Source: VAYN01 sp964540905
Lineage (GTDB): Bacteria > Actinomycetota > Thermoleophilia > Solirubrobacterales > 70-9
Assembly (NCBI GenBank): GCA_964540905.1
Contig: CAZIOS010000013.1
Span: 8,091 to 72,090 of the forward strand
Reading direction: 5' to 3'
DNA length: 64,000 nucleotides
Shown here: positions 1 to 8,174 of the stretch, piece after piece
Position numbering within the stretch: the first letter of the stretch is position 1
Layout of the letters: the number at the start of each line of letters is the position of its first letter
Made by a program: the position numbers and the translations under genes
Notes under the pieces: generated by a model
What the model was told of the DNA's origin: nothing
The model's input: the letters and a program-made list of their open reading frames with translations, nothing else
The model's database searches: none

Positions 1-1
1 C

Positions 2-55
2 GTCGAGGAGCTCTACCGGGAGTGGGAGGAAGCCCAGGCGGCGGCCGAGGCCTGA
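2..55 (+). CDS. C-terminal end of an unidentified protein (partial)
   Basis: The first bases carry an open frame of 17 codons that ends in TGA at 53-55. The visible tail is rich in Glu, Ala and Trp and looks like the helical end of a soluble protein. The gene enters from outside the window and converges with purU, leaving about 30 bases between the two stops. Nothing more can be said about its function. Confidence 0.5.
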   Translation, partial: VEELYREWEEAQAAAEA

Positions 56-86
56 GGGCTCTCGGGGGCGGATCCCGGCGGCGGCC

Positions 87-881
87 TCAGAAGACGATCG
101 TGCGGTCGCCGTCGAGCAGGACGCGGTCGTCGAGGTGGGCCATCACCGCCCGCGCCAGCACCAGGCGCTCGATGTCGCGGCCGATCCGGACCAAGTCGGG
201 GACCTCGTCGCGATGGCTGACCCGGGTCACGTCCTGGTCGATGATCGGGCCGGCGTCGAGGTCGGCGGTGACGTAGTGGGCGGTGGCGCCGATCAGCTTG
301 ACCCCGCGTTCGTGGGCGCGGCGGTAGGGGTCGGCGCCGACGAAGGCGGGCAGGAAGCTGTGGTGGATGTTGATCGCCGGCGCGTCGAGCGCGGTGAGGA
401 AGCCGTCGGAGAGGATCTGCATGTAACGGGCGAGGACCAGCAGGTCGACCTCGCCGAGGACCTCCAGTGCCCGCCGCTCGGCGCTTTCGCGGTGACCCGG
501 CTCGACCGGGACGTGGTGGAAGGGGAGGCCGACCGCCTCCACCTGGTCGGCGTGGTCGCGGTGATTGGAGACGACCGCGACCAGCTCGCCGCCGAGCTCG
601 CCGTTGCGCCAGCGCCAGAGCAGGTCGGAGAGGCAGTGGTCCTCGCGCGAGACCATCACCGCGACCCGCTTCGCGTAGCTGGACTCGGCGAAGCGGTGCT
701 CCATCGCCAGCGGTCCGGCGATCTCCTCCTGGAAGCGCCGCTGCACCTGCCCGCGCTCGCGCTCCGGCACCGAGTCGAAGACCATCCGCATGAAGAACCG
801 CCCCTCGGCGGTCGAGTGCTGGTCGGCGTCGACGATGTTGAGCCCGGCGTCGGCGAGGAAGCCGCTGACGGTCGCGATCAA
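87..881 (-). CDS. purU: Formyltetrahydrofolate deformylase PurU
   Basis: PurU hydrolyses 10-formyl-THF to formate and THF, balancing one-carbon units and feeding formate to purine synthesis. The N-terminal part matches an ACT domain (ATVSGFLADAGLNIVDADQ). The C-terminal part is a formyltransferase fold with the Asn-His pair in NIHHSFLPAF and the catalytic Asp in ADLDAGPIID. Position 881 is the first ATG/GTG/TTG-type start in frame, a TTG. However, the same frame stays open to about 968 and encodes RLLLACPDRPG directly upstream, which is the expected first ACT strand. The true start is therefore probably upstream and non-canonical, or the 5' end is damaged. Confidence 0.88.
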   Translation of the reverse strand: MIATVSGFLADAGLNIVDADQHSTAEGRFFMRMVFDSVPERERGQVQRRFQEEIAGPLAMEHRFAESSYAKRVAVMVSREDHCLSDLLWRWRNGELGGELVAVVSNHRDHADQVEAVGLPFHHVPVEPGHRESAERRALEVLGEVDLLVLARYMQILSDGFLTALDAPAINIHHSFLPAFVGADPYRRAHERGVKLIGATAHYVTADLDAGPIIDQDVTRVSHRDEVPDLVRIGRDIERLVLARAVMAHLDDRVLLDGDRTIVF

Positions 882-1088
882 CCCCGGCCGGTCGGGGCAG
901 GCGAGCAGCAGCCGCGATGTCGAGTGCTCCGCGATCCGCGGATGATGCCGCTTTGCGCAAGATTTCCTTCAGTGCCTGCCGGCGGGCGGGCGATTTCGTG
1001 CCTGGGCTCGTGTCGATCGGCGCTAGGGATCGCCGTTGAGTGATGGCGCGCACACTGCGGGGCCGCGAATACCGCGACGGTCCCGCGC

Positions 1089-1577
1089 TTGCTCACAAAA
1101 CGCACACATATCGTTCCTGTCCTCCTGGGCGCCCTTGCCTTTCCCGCGGCCGCACTCGCCGCCGGCAGCGCCGGCGGCGACGCCGCCGTTGGCATCGACA
1201 ACGCCAGGGTCGTCCACATCGCGCCGCTGCAGCGGCCGGTGAACCGCTTCCGGCGTCTGGTCCACACGGCGGCACTGCGGATCGAAGCCAAACGGCGGGC
1301 GGCGGTGCGGCGCGAACGGCGCGAAGCCTTCGCGACCCTGCCCGGCGGCGTCTCGATCGCCACCCTCGAAGCGATCGCCGCCTGCGAGTCCGGCGGCGAC
1401 CCGACCGCGGTCTCCGCCGATGGCACCTACCGCGGCAAATACCAGTTCGACCAGGGCACCTGGGAATCGGTCGGCGGTCATGGCGACCCCGCCGCCGCCC
1501 CCGCGGCCGAACAGGACTACCGCGCCGCCCTCCTCTACACCCGCTCCGGCTCCAGCCCCTGGCCCGTCTGCGGCTAG
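1089..1577 (+). CDS. Secreted Rpf-like transglycosylase
   Basis: This 162-residue protein starts with a basic and hydrophobic signal peptide (VLLGALAFPAAALAA, about residues 11-25). A basic helical linker follows, then a C-terminal domain of the resuscitation-promoting-factor/lysozyme-like type. The likely catalytic Glu is E100 in AACESGG, followed by GKYQFDQGTWESVGG, and two Cys (in ACES and PVCG) could form the usual disulfide. Rpf-like enzymes cleave peptidoglycan during growth resumption. The TTG start is the one that gives a complete signal peptide. It is divergent from purU and lies 43 bases before the next gene. Confidence 0.75.
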   Translation: MLTKRTHIVPVLLGALAFPAAALAAGSAGGDAAVGIDNARVVHIAPLQRPVNRFRRLVHTAALRIEAKRRAAVRRERREAFATLPGGVSIATLEAIAACESGGDPTAVSADGTYRGKYQFDQGTWESVGGHGDPAAAPAAEQDYRAALLYTRSGSSPWPVCG

Positions 1578-1620
1578 AGCTTGCACACCTACGGCCGCCG
1601 CGGCTGCGACGATGCGCGCG

Positions 1621-2475
1621 ATGAGCGCGGAGGAGCAGATTCCGGCGGCGCCGGATCCCAAGGGCCCCCAGCGCAAACCGCCGCGGGAGGCGATCGCCGA
1701 GGCCCAGGTGCGGGCGCCGACCCGCGGCAACCGCAAGCTGGAGTCGTTCCTCGAGGCGGTCAACGACGACGAGCAGGTGCGGGGCTGGTGGTACATGGCC
1801 CAGGTCAACGCCGAGCGGCTGGGGATGTCGGACCACTCCTGGGTCCACATGCAGATCGTCCTCAACATCGCCCTGCGGCTGCTGCGGCTGCTGGTCAAGG
1901 CCGGGGTCGAGCCGGCGATGGTCAGCGATCACGCGATGTCGCCGCGCGACGCCGAGGTCGTCGTCGCCGGCGGCGCTCTGCTGCACGATGTCGGCATGTC
2001 GATCCACCGCGCCGACCACGAGGAGTACAGCCTCTTCCTCGCCGAGGGTGCGCTCGACCGCCTCCTCGCCAGCTCCTACAAGCAGCCGCTGCGGACCGTG
2101 GTCGCGGCGGAGATCCTGCACGCGATCATCGGCCACCGCCGCCGCGGCGAGCCGTACACGGTCGAGGCCGGCGTGGTCCGGGTCGCCGACGCGCTCGACA
2201 TGGCCCAGGGCCGCACCCGGATCCCGATCGAGGCCGGCCACGAGGGGATCCACTCGATCTCCGCCGCGGCGATCGACGAGGTCCGGATCGAGGCCGGCGA
2301 GGAGCGGCCGGTGCGGATCGAGATCGAGCTCAACAACTCGGCCGGGATCTTCCAGGTCGACGACCTGCTGGCGACGAAGATCCGCGACACCCCGCTCGAG
2401 GGCCAGGTCGAAGTCGTCGCCAAGATCGAGGGCGAGACCGAGAAACGCCTCTTAAGCGGCTTCAGGCTTTCCTGA
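1621..2475 (+). CDS. HD-domain metal-dependent phosphohydrolase family protein
   Basis: The protein (284 residues from this ATG; another ATG at 1612 adds three residues) contains HD-type metal sites: a His in DHSWVHMQ, the HD pair in ALLHDVGMSIHR, a His in IIGHRRRGE and an Asp in VRVADALDMAQGR. HD proteins hydrolyse nucleotides or other phosphoesters, and the substrate here cannot be told. The C-terminal 80 residues are acidic and beta-rich, perhaps a binding domain. It may be transcribed with the Rpf-like gene upstream. A long inverted repeat follows the stop. Confidence 0.7.
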   Translation: MSAEEQIPAAPDPKGPQRKPPREAIAEAQVRAPTRGNRKLESFLEAVNDDEQVRGWWYMAQVNAERLGMSDHSWVHMQIVLNIALRLLRLLVKAGVEPAMVSDHAMSPRDAEVVVAGGALLHDVGMSIHRADHEEYSLFLAEGALDRLLASSYKQPLRTVVAAEILHAIIGHRRRGEPYTVEAGVVRVADALDMAQGRTRIPIEAGHEGIHSISAAAIDEVRIEAGEERPVRIEIELNNSAGIFQVDDLLATKIRDTPLEGQVEVVAKIEGETEKRLLSGFRLS

Positions 2476-2480
2476 CGAGT

Positions 2481-2564
2481 CGCAACGGCCGTCAGGCAAG
2501 GACGCAGGGAGCGTGGCGTGCTCCGCACGCGAGCGACCGAGGACGCTGCCTGGTGGCCGTTGCG
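2481..2564. terminator. Long inverted repeat between convergent genes
   Basis: The arms at 2481-2498 and 2547-2564 pair over 16 of 18 positions (CGCAACGGCC..CAGGCA with its complement). An inner hairpin GCGTG-CACGC lies in the loop. It sits exactly between the stops of the HD-domain gene and the convergent small membrane gene, so a two-way terminator is the simplest reading. It has no T-run. Confidence 0.5.
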
Positions 2565-2568
2565 GCCG

Positions 2569-2808
2569 TCAGCCGTAGCGTTGGAGGTCGGAGCGGCGCT
2601 GTTCCTTGCGCTTCTCCAGCTTGCCCTGGATCAGCGACATCACGATCACCAGGACGGCGAAGAAGACGATCACGCCGAAGCAGAAGAAGGTCACCGTCTT
2701 GTCGGTGGTCGGCCCAGCCAGGCCGACGCCGTCGTCGGCGAATGCCGCCGGCGCCGCGAGCAGCATCAGGGCCCAGATCGAGAGCAGGGCTGAGGCGGTG
2801 CGCTTCAC
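2569..2808 (-). CDS. Small secreted/membrane protein of unknown function
   Basis: A 79-residue protein from a GTG start (VKRTASALLS). It has a signal-like hydrophobic start ending AFADD, one strongly hydrophobic segment (TFFCFGVIVFFAVLVIVMSL, about residues 40-59), and a basic Lys/Arg/Gln-rich tail. The pattern suggests a single-span membrane protein with a cytoplasmic positive tail after signal cleavage. I do not recognise a family. It is divergent from the response-regulator gene, and the Pho-box-like repeat at 2875-2891 lies about 70 bases upstream of its start. Confidence 0.6.
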   Translation of the reverse strand: MKRTASALLSIWALMLLAAPAAFADDGVGLAGPTTDKTVTFFCFGVIVFFAVLVIVMSLIQGKLEKRKEQRRSDLQRYG

Positions 2809-2874
2809 GCGCGGCAATCTAGCGCACCGGCCCCCGGCCGGACCGGCTTTGCCGCAAATTGGAGGCGCGGAGCC

Positions 2875-2891
2875 TGTGAAAATCCTGTGAA
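2875..2891 (-). promoter_or_regulatory. Pho-box-like 11-bp direct repeat
   Basis: Read on the minus strand, TTCACA occurs twice exactly 11 bases apart (positions 2891-2886 and 2880-2875), each followed by GG. It lies between the divergent small membrane gene and the OmpR-type regulator. The 11-bp spacing is the hallmark of PhoB/PhoP sites. Confidence 0.6.
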
Positions 2892-2988
2892 CGCAGGCGA
2901 TTTTGCCCTTGCCGGTCCCCGCCAGGGCATACAATCGTCGCGTCTTGCCGGCCCAGGTGCCACCCACTCCAAGCGCCGCCGTCCAACC

Positions 2989-3798
2989 GTGAACCCACAG
3001 CAGACGATCCGGCTGGCGGTCATCGACAGCGACAGCGGCTTTGTCACCGTGCTCGCCAAGCGCGCCGAGATGGCCGGCTGGCAGCTGCGCCACGGCAGCG
3101 GCGCGATCCCGCCCGAGGAGCTGGTGGCGATGAAGCTGAACGCGCTCCTGCTCGATCCGGCCCTGCTGGGCGAGGACGGCTGGGGCTACCTGGAGCGGGT
3201 CTGCGGGATGCTGCCAGACCTCGGCGTGATCGTCTGCACCAACCGCTCGACCGTCGCTCAGCGGGTCCGCGGCCTGCGGCTCGGGGCCGACGACTGGATC
3301 GCCAAGCCCTGCCATCCCGAGGAGGTGATGGCGCGGGTCGAAGCGGTCTCGCGCCGCCGTCGCCGCGGTCGCACCGACGCCGAGGCCGGCCCGCTCGTCG
3401 CCGGCGAGCTGGAGATCCGCCCGGACCAATTCCAGGCCTTCGTCGCCGGCAGCAGCCTCGACCTGACCCGGCGCGAGTTCGAGCTGCTGCACCTGCTCGC
3501 CGGCGCCAAGGGCCAGGTGCTCGAGCGCGAGGCGATCTACCAGCGGGTCTGGGGATACGCGATGGCTCACGGCGATCGCTCGGTCGACGTCTTCGTCCGC
3601 AAGCTGCGCCAGAAGCTGGAGAAGCGCTCGCCCGGTTGGGATTACATCCACACCCACTTCGGCGTCGGCTACCGCTTCGACCCCGAGCAGCTCGGCGCCG
3701 CCGAGGCGCCGCTGGCGCCGCCGCCGCTGGACCCGCGGCCGGCGCTCGAGCCCGAACCGGTTTCACAGGTCGTTCACAACAGCTTCACGGCCGGATAA
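2989..3798 (+). CDS. OmpR/PhoB-type response regulator
   Basis: This protein of 269 residues has an N-terminal receiver domain (about 8-125) and a C-terminal OmpR winged helix (about 140-230). The acidic pocket is in VIDSDSG, the phospho-acceptor is probably the Asp near 56 in LLLDPALL, and the conserved Lys is near 106 in WIAKPC. The DNA-binding half has LTRREFELLHLL, RSVDVFVRKLRQKLE and THFGVGYRF. A Pro-rich tail of about 35 residues follows. The GTG start just before NPQQTIRLAVID gives a normal receiver. Its position upstream of pst genes makes it the likely phosphate-responsive regulator. No histidine kinase is encoded beside it. Confidence 0.82.
   Translation: MNPQQTIRLAVIDSDSGFVTVLAKRAEMAGWQLRHGSGAIPPEELVAMKLNALLLDPALLGEDGWGYLERVCGMLPDLGVIVCTNRSTVAQRVRGLRLGADDWIAKPCHPEEVMARVEAVSRRRRRGRTDAEAGPLVAGELEIRPDQFQAFVAGSSLDLTRREFELLHLLAGAKGQVLEREAIYQRVWGYAMAHGDRSVDVFVRKLRQKLEKRSPGWDYIHTHFGVGYRFDPEQLGAAEAPLAPPPLDPRPALEPEPVSQVVHNSFTAG
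3762..3789 (+). promoter_or_regulatory. Pho-box-like triple 11-bp direct repeat
   Basis: TTCACA (3762), TTCACA (3773) and TTCACG (3784) are spaced exactly 11 bases apart. The array overlaps the last codons of the response-regulator gene and ends 46 bases before the ATG of the lone winged-helix protein. It matches the three-unit layout of actinobacterial PHO boxes. Confidence 0.7.
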
Positions 3799-3834
3799 CC
3801 GACGCCTGTCACATGATCGCCATGCTCGGCGACC

Positions 3835-4164
3835 ATGGCGATCGGAACCGGGGACTCGTCGCAGCGGCTGAACGGGCGCCTGGAGATCCGGCCCGAGGAG
3901 CACGCCGCCCTGGTCGACGGCCGCCCGCTGAGCCTGACCATGCGCGAGCTGCAGCTGCTCGTCACCCTCGCCTCGCACCCGCAGCGGATCATGACCCGCG
4001 AGGAGCTGTTCAGCGAGGTCTGGGGCAGCCGCCCCCGCCGCGACGACCGCTCGGTTGACGTCTACGTCAGCCGCCTGCGCGCCAAGCTCGGCGAGGCGCT
4101 GCCGGATGCCCAGCTGATCCACACCCACAACGGCATCGGTTATCGCTTCTCGCCCGATGGCTGA
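3835..4164 (+). CDS. Stand-alone OmpR-type winged-helix DNA-binding protein
   Basis: The 109 residues consist almost entirely of an OmpR C-terminal domain: LEIRPEEHAALVDGRPLSLT, the recognition region RSVDVYVSRLRAKLGE, and the wing THNGIGYRFSP. There is no receiver domain and no phosphorylation site. It resembles the DNA-binding half of the regulator immediately upstream and probably arose by duplication with loss of the receiver. Its place between two Pho-box-like arrays and before pstS suggests it modulates the same promoters, perhaps competing with the full regulator. That role is inference. Confidence 0.75.
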   Translation: MAIGTGDSSQRLNGRLEIRPEEHAALVDGRPLSLTMRELQLLVTLASHPQRIMTREELFSEVWGSRPRRDDRSVDVYVSRLRAKLGEALPDAQLIHTHNGIGYRFSPDG

Positions 4165-4190
4165 CTCCAGCGCAGGCGCAGGCGCAGGTC

Positions 4191-4210
4191 TTTTTACATC
4201 TTTTTTACAT
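4191..4210 (+). promoter_or_regulatory. Pho-box-like direct repeat upstream of pstS
   Basis: TTTTTACAT is repeated with an 11-base period (4191-4199 and 4202-4210), giving two TTTACA units 5 bases apart. It lies about 85 bases upstream of the pstS start. The C-to-T change relative to the TTCACA arrays nearby brings it closer to the Bacillus-type TTAACA box. Confidence 0.6.
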
Positions 4211-4295
4211 GCTCGACACGGTCAGATAACAAGCTGCCGGCGGGCCGCTGTGAGGGTGGCCACGGTAGACCCGTCACCAACTTAAGGAGATTTGC

Positions 4296-5360
4296 GTGTC
4301 TAAGAGACTTCTCGGCGTCCTATTGGCGGCGCTGGCCCTCACCCTCGGAGTGGCCGCCTGCGGCAGCTCCTCCAGCGACAGCTCCAGCTCGGGCTCGGGC
4401 GGCGGCGCCAGCTCACCGCTGGTCGGCGCCGGCAGCACGCTGGTCGCGCCGCTGATGTCCAAATGGCAGTCCGACTTCGCCTCCAAGTCGGAAATCACGG
4501 TCACCTACGGGGCGATCGGCAGCGGTGGCGGGATCGACCAGATCACCTCGCGCACGGTCGACTTCGGCGCCTCCGACGCGCCGCTGACCGAAGAACAGTT
4601 CGAAGAAGCGAACGCGCAGGGCGAAGTCGAGCAGATCCCCTGGGCGCTGAGCGGCACGGTGCCGGCCTACAACGTCAGCGGCGCGCCGAAGAACCTGAAA
4701 CTGAGCGGTGAAGTCCTGGCCGGCATCTTCCTCGGCGAAATCACCAGCTGGGACGACCCGGCGATCGCCAAGCTCAACCCCGGCGCCAGCCTGCCGAGCA
4801 CCAAGATCACGCCGGTCTACCGCAGCGACGGCAGCGGCGACACCTACGCCTTCACCAACTACCTCTCGAGCGTCAGCCCGGCGTTCAAATCGAAGGTTGG
4901 CGTCTCGACCCAGGTCAAGTTCCCGACCGGCGTCGGCGCCGAAAAGAACGACGGCGTCGCCGCGGCGATCGGCCAGACCGACGGCGCGATCGGCTACGTC
5001 GGCCTCGCCTACGCGGTCTCCAGCGAACTGAACATGCCGCTGGTCGAAAACTCGGCCGGGGAATTCCCCGAACCGGGCGTCGAAAGCGTCGAAGCGGCCG
5101 CCGCGGCGGTCAGCAAGATCGGCCCCAACAACGAAATCTCCCTGGCCGAACTGCCGGCCTCGGCCAAGGGCGCCTACCCGATCTCGACCTACACCTACGT
5201 GATCGTGCCGCTCGAAACCGAAAAGGCCGAAGAGATGAAGAAGTTCATCACCTACGCGATCACCGAAGGTCAGTCCTACGGCCCCGAACTCGACTTCGCG
5301 CCGCTGCCGAAGCAGGTCGTCGCCGCCGGCAAGAAGGCGATCACCAAGATCGGCAGCTAG
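4296..5360 (+). CDS. pstS: Phosphate ABC transporter substrate-binding lipoprotein PstS
   Basis: PstS binds phosphate outside the membrane and hands it to PstCA. It opens with a lipoprotein signal whose lipobox is LGVAAC (Cys22), followed by a Ser/Gly linker. The mature part has the family features LVGAGSTLVAPLMSKW, GAIGSGGGIDQI, DFGASDAPL and YRSDGSGDTYAFTNYL. The length of 354 residues is normal. The GTG start is fixed by the ribosome-binding site AAGGAGA at 4284-4290. It leads the pst operon and its promoter region carries a Pho-box-like repeat. Codon use favours GAA, which sets it apart from its neighbours and fits high expression. Confidence 0.95.
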   Translation: MSKRLLGVLLAALALTLGVAACGSSSSDSSSSGSGGGASSPLVGAGSTLVAPLMSKWQSDFASKSEITVTYGAIGSGGGIDQITSRTVDFGASDAPLTEEQFEEANAQGEVEQIPWALSGTVPAYNVSGAPKNLKLSGEVLAGIFLGEITSWDDPAIAKLNPGASLPSTKITPVYRSDGSGDTYAFTNYLSSVSPAFKSKVGVSTQVKFPTGVGAEKNDGVAAAIGQTDGAIGYVGLAYAVSSELNMPLVENSAGEFPEPGVESVEAAAAAVSKIGPNNEISLAELPASAKGAYPISTYTYVIVPLETEKAEEMKKFITYAITEGQSYGPELDFAPLPKQVVAAGKKAITKIGS

Positions 5361-6353
5361 GTGGAGGCCGGAGCCCTCAGCAACCCAGTCCTGCGGGCCC
5401 GGCGCAACCTCACCGACCGCATCGGCGACCCGCTGCTGCGAGGCCTCTCGGGCCTCGCGGCAGCGCTCGCCGTCGCGGTGATCGTCGGCATCGTCTACGA
5501 GGTCATCCACCTCGCCTGGCCGGCGATCCAGCGGTTCGGCATCGGCTTCCTCACCACCAACGACTGGAACCCCAATCCCCTCGTCCAGCGCTTCGGCGCG
5601 GCGCCGTTCCTCTACGGCACCGTCGTCACCTCGCTGATCGCGATCCTCTTCGCGGCGCCGCTCTCGATCGCGATCTCGATCTACCTGACCGAGCTGGCGC
5701 CGGAGCGGGTGCGGCGACCGGTGGCGACCCTGGTCGACATGCTGGCGGCGATTCCGACCGTGATCCTCGGCCTCTGGGGCATCCTCGTCCTCGGCCCGTT
5801 CATGCGCGACACGATCGAGCCGGCGCTGAACAGCGTGCTCGGCTTCGTCCCGATCTTCGGCGGCGATCCCTCCGCCTTCGGCTACCTGACCGCGGCGGTG
5901 ATCCTGACGATCATGGCGACGCCGATCATCACCAGCGTCACCCGCGAGGTCTTCGAGACCGTGCCCGGCGACCTCAAGGAGGCCTCCTACGCGCTCGGCG
6001 CGACCCGCTGGGAGATGGTGCGGCAGGTGGTCCTGCCCTACTCGCGGCCCGGCATCGTCGGCGCCACCATCCTTGGCCTCGGCCGGGCGATCGGCGAGGC
6101 GATCGCGGTCGCCCAGGTGATCGGCGGCGCCTACCTGATCAACGCCTCGCTCTTCCACACCGGCGGCACCCTCGCCGCCCAGATCGCCTCCCAGTTCCAG
6201 AACAGCGCCGGCCTGCAGAAAGCCTCGCTCGCCTACCTCGGCCTGATCCTGCTGGTCTTCGCGGTGATCGTCAACGTGATCGCCCGGGTGATCGTCCAGC
6301 GCGGCGGGATCAAGGACATCGACGTCACCGAGACCGAGGCGGCGGCGCTGTGA
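5361..6353 (+). CDS. pstC: Phosphate ABC transporter permease PstC
   Basis: One of the two permeases that form the phosphate channel. About six membrane segments are visible, beginning with LAAALAVAVIVGIVYEVI, together with the permease loop EASYALGATRWEMVRQVVLP that docks on PstB and the motif GRAIGEAIAV. The length of 330 residues is normal. The GTG start follows the pstS stop with no gap, so translation is probably coupled. Confidence 0.93.
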   Translation: MEAGALSNPVLRARRNLTDRIGDPLLRGLSGLAAALAVAVIVGIVYEVIHLAWPAIQRFGIGFLTTNDWNPNPLVQRFGAAPFLYGTVVTSLIAILFAAPLSIAISIYLTELAPERVRRPVATLVDMLAAIPTVILGLWGILVLGPFMRDTIEPALNSVLGFVPIFGGDPSAFGYLTAAVILTIMATPIITSVTREVFETVPGDLKEASYALGATRWEMVRQVVLPYSRPGIVGATILGLGRAIGEAIAVAQVIGGAYLINASLFHTGGTLAAQIASQFQNSAGLQKASLAYLGLILLVFAVIVNVIARVIVQRGGIKDIDVTETEAAAL

Positions 6354-7231
6354 GCGCCAACCAGCACTCTCTGCTGCTCGACCGCGGCAACCTGAGGCGG
6401 CGCAAGCGCTTCAACAGGGCGGTCGAGGCCACCTCGACCGTCGCCACCGTGCTCGCCGTCGCCGTGCTCGCGATCGTCGTCGGCTCGGTCCTGCTGAAGG
6501 GGGTCGGGGCGCTCAGCTGGCACTTCCTGACGACGCCGACGGCGCTGTTCGGCGAAAGCGGCGGCGGCATCTCCAACGCGATCGTCGGCAGCGCGATCAT
6601 CGTCGGCATCGCCGCCGCGATGGCGATCCCGATCGGGGTGCTGGTCGCGATCTACACGACCGAGTTCGCGTCGCCGCGGATCGCCCACCCGGTCCGCTTC
6701 GCCCTCGACATCCTCAACGGCGTGCCGACGATCATCACCGGCATCTTCGTCTTCGGCCTGCTGGTCGAGGGCAACAAGCAGAGCGCCTTCGCGGCCTCGG
6801 TGGCGCTGGCGATCGTGATGCTGCCGATCGTCGCCCGCACCGCCCAGGAGGTGCTGACGCTGGTCCCGGGGAGCCTCAAGGAAGCCGCGAAAGCGCTCGG
6901 GATCGCCCGTTGGCGGACCACGGTGCGAATCACGATCCCGACCGCCGCCGGCGGCCTGATCACCGGCGCCCTGCTGGCGGTGGCGCGGGTGGCGGGAGAG
7001 ACGGCGCCGCTGATCCTGCTGTCCTCGATCTTCGGTCAGGGCGTCCTCACCAAGCCCGGCGAAGCCCTGGCCTCGATCCCGATCTTCATCTTCCAGGCGT
7101 CCGAGTCGCCCAAGCCCGAAGCCCACACCGAAGCCTGGGCCGCCGCCCTCGTCCTGATCGCCTTCGTGCTCGTGCTCAACATCGTCGCCCGTGCCTTCTA
7201 CGCCCGATCCCGCAAGCGCATGGGGGCCTGA
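6350..7231 (+). CDS. pstA: Phosphate ABC transporter permease PstA
   Basis: The second channel subunit, 293 residues, with about six membrane segments. Its ATPase-docking loop is EAAKALGIARWRTTVRITIP, and VARVAGETAPLILLS is typical of PstA. The start overlaps the pstC stop by four bases (GTGA). In the membrane it pairs with PstC and binds the PstB dimer. Confidence 0.93.
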   Translation: MSANQHSLLLDRGNLRRRKRFNRAVEATSTVATVLAVAVLAIVVGSVLLKGVGALSWHFLTTPTALFGESGGGISNAIVGSAIIVGIAAAMAIPIGVLVAIYTTEFASPRIAHPVRFALDILNGVPTIITGIFVFGLLVEGNKQSAFAASVALAIVMLPIVARTAQEVLTLVPGSLKEAAKALGIARWRTTVRITIPTAAGGLITGALLAVARVAGETAPLILLSSIFGQGVLTKPGEALASIPIFIFQASESPKPEAHTEAWAAALVLIAFVLVLNIVARAFYARSRKRMGA

Positions 7232-7271
7232 TCCCAGCAGCCTGTCCCGCCACCCGAGGAGTAGTCCTACG

Positions 7272-8174
7272 ATGGACGCCAGAGATTCGCGTCGCAACCA
7301 AGCCATGACCGAGCCCAACCCAGATCCCCAGACGAATCCCCAGATAGGGTCCGAAACCGCCGGCCCGACGATCTCCGTCGCCGCCGCCGAGAGCGGCAGG
7401 GGCCGGCGGCCGCGGGCCGCGACCGGCACCGTCGAGCTGCAGGGGCTCAGCGCCTACTACGGCTCCAACCACGCCGTCCGCGGCGTCGACCTCAGCTTCG
7501 ACGCCGAGGAGGTGACGGCGATCATCGGCCCCTCCGGCTGCGGCAAGTCGACGATGGTCCGCTGCATCAACCGCATGCACGAAGAGGTCGAGGGTGCCCG
7601 GGCCGAGGGCAAGGTCCTGCTCGACGGCCTCGACCTCTACGACCCGCGGATCGACATCGTCGCCGTCCGCCGCGCCGTCGGCATGGTCTTCCAGAAACCG
7701 AACCCGTTCCCGACGATGTCGGTCTTCGACAACGTCGTCTCGGGGCTGCGGCTGACCGGCGCCGCGCGCGGCGAGATGGACGATCGGGGGCGCGAAGCCC
7801 TGGTCGGGGCCGGTCTCTGGGACGAGGTCAAGGACCGGCTCAAGAGCCCCGGCGTCGGTCTCTCCGGCGGCCAGCAGCAGCGGCTCTGCATCGCCCGCGC
7901 GCTCGCGGTCGAGCCCGAGGTGCTGCTGATGGACGAGCCCTGCTCGGCCCTGGACCCGGTGGCGACGCTGAAGATCGAGGAGCTGATCGGCGAGCTGAAG
8001 GAGCGGGTCACGATCGTCATCGTCACCCACAACATGCAGCAGGCGGCGCGCGTCGCCGACACCACCGTCTTCATGTTGGGCGGCGCTTTGGTCGAGGTCG
8101 GGCCGACCGACAAGCTCTTCACCACTCCCGACGACGAGCGCACCGAGCAGTACGTGACCGGGAAATTCGGCTGA
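7272..8174 (+). CDS. pstB: Phosphate ABC transporter ATP-binding protein PstB
   Basis: The ATPase that drives phosphate import. It shows Walker A GPSGCGKST, the PstB-type CINRM and FQKPNPFP, the signature LSGGQQQRLCIARAL, Walker B VLLMDEPCSALD and the switch His in IVTHNMQQA. The ATG at 7272 is preceded by GAGGAG (7256-7261). A second ATG at 7305 is possible. The N-terminus carries an extra stretch of about 55 residues, poor in structure, before the ATPase core. The stop overlaps the phoU ATG by one base. Confidence 0.95.
   Translation: MDARDSRRNQAMTEPNPDPQTNPQIGSETAGPTISVAAAESGRGRRPRAATGTVELQGLSAYYGSNHAVRGVDLSFDAEEVTAIIGPSGCGKSTMVRCINRMHEEVEGARAEGKVLLDGLDLYDPRIDIVAVRRAVGMVFQKPNPFPTMSVFDNVVSGLRLTGAARGEMDDRGREALVGAGLWDEVKDRLKSPGVGLSGGQQQRLCIARALAVEPEVLLMDEPCSALDPVATLKIEELIGELKERVTIVIVTHNMQQAARVADTTVFMLGGALVEVGPTDKLFTTPDDERTEQYVTGKFG

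Noticed and set aside
13..1053. 346-residue minus-strand open frame
   Set aside because: It is an Arg/Pro-rich shadow of purU in another frame, with no recognisable domain. Only its upstream part is non-overlapping.
4413..6158. 581-residue minus-strand open frame over pstS-pstC
   Set aside because: Low-complexity Arg/Asp/Glu/Gly-rich sequence opposite two certain genes, as expected from high G+C in the third codon position.
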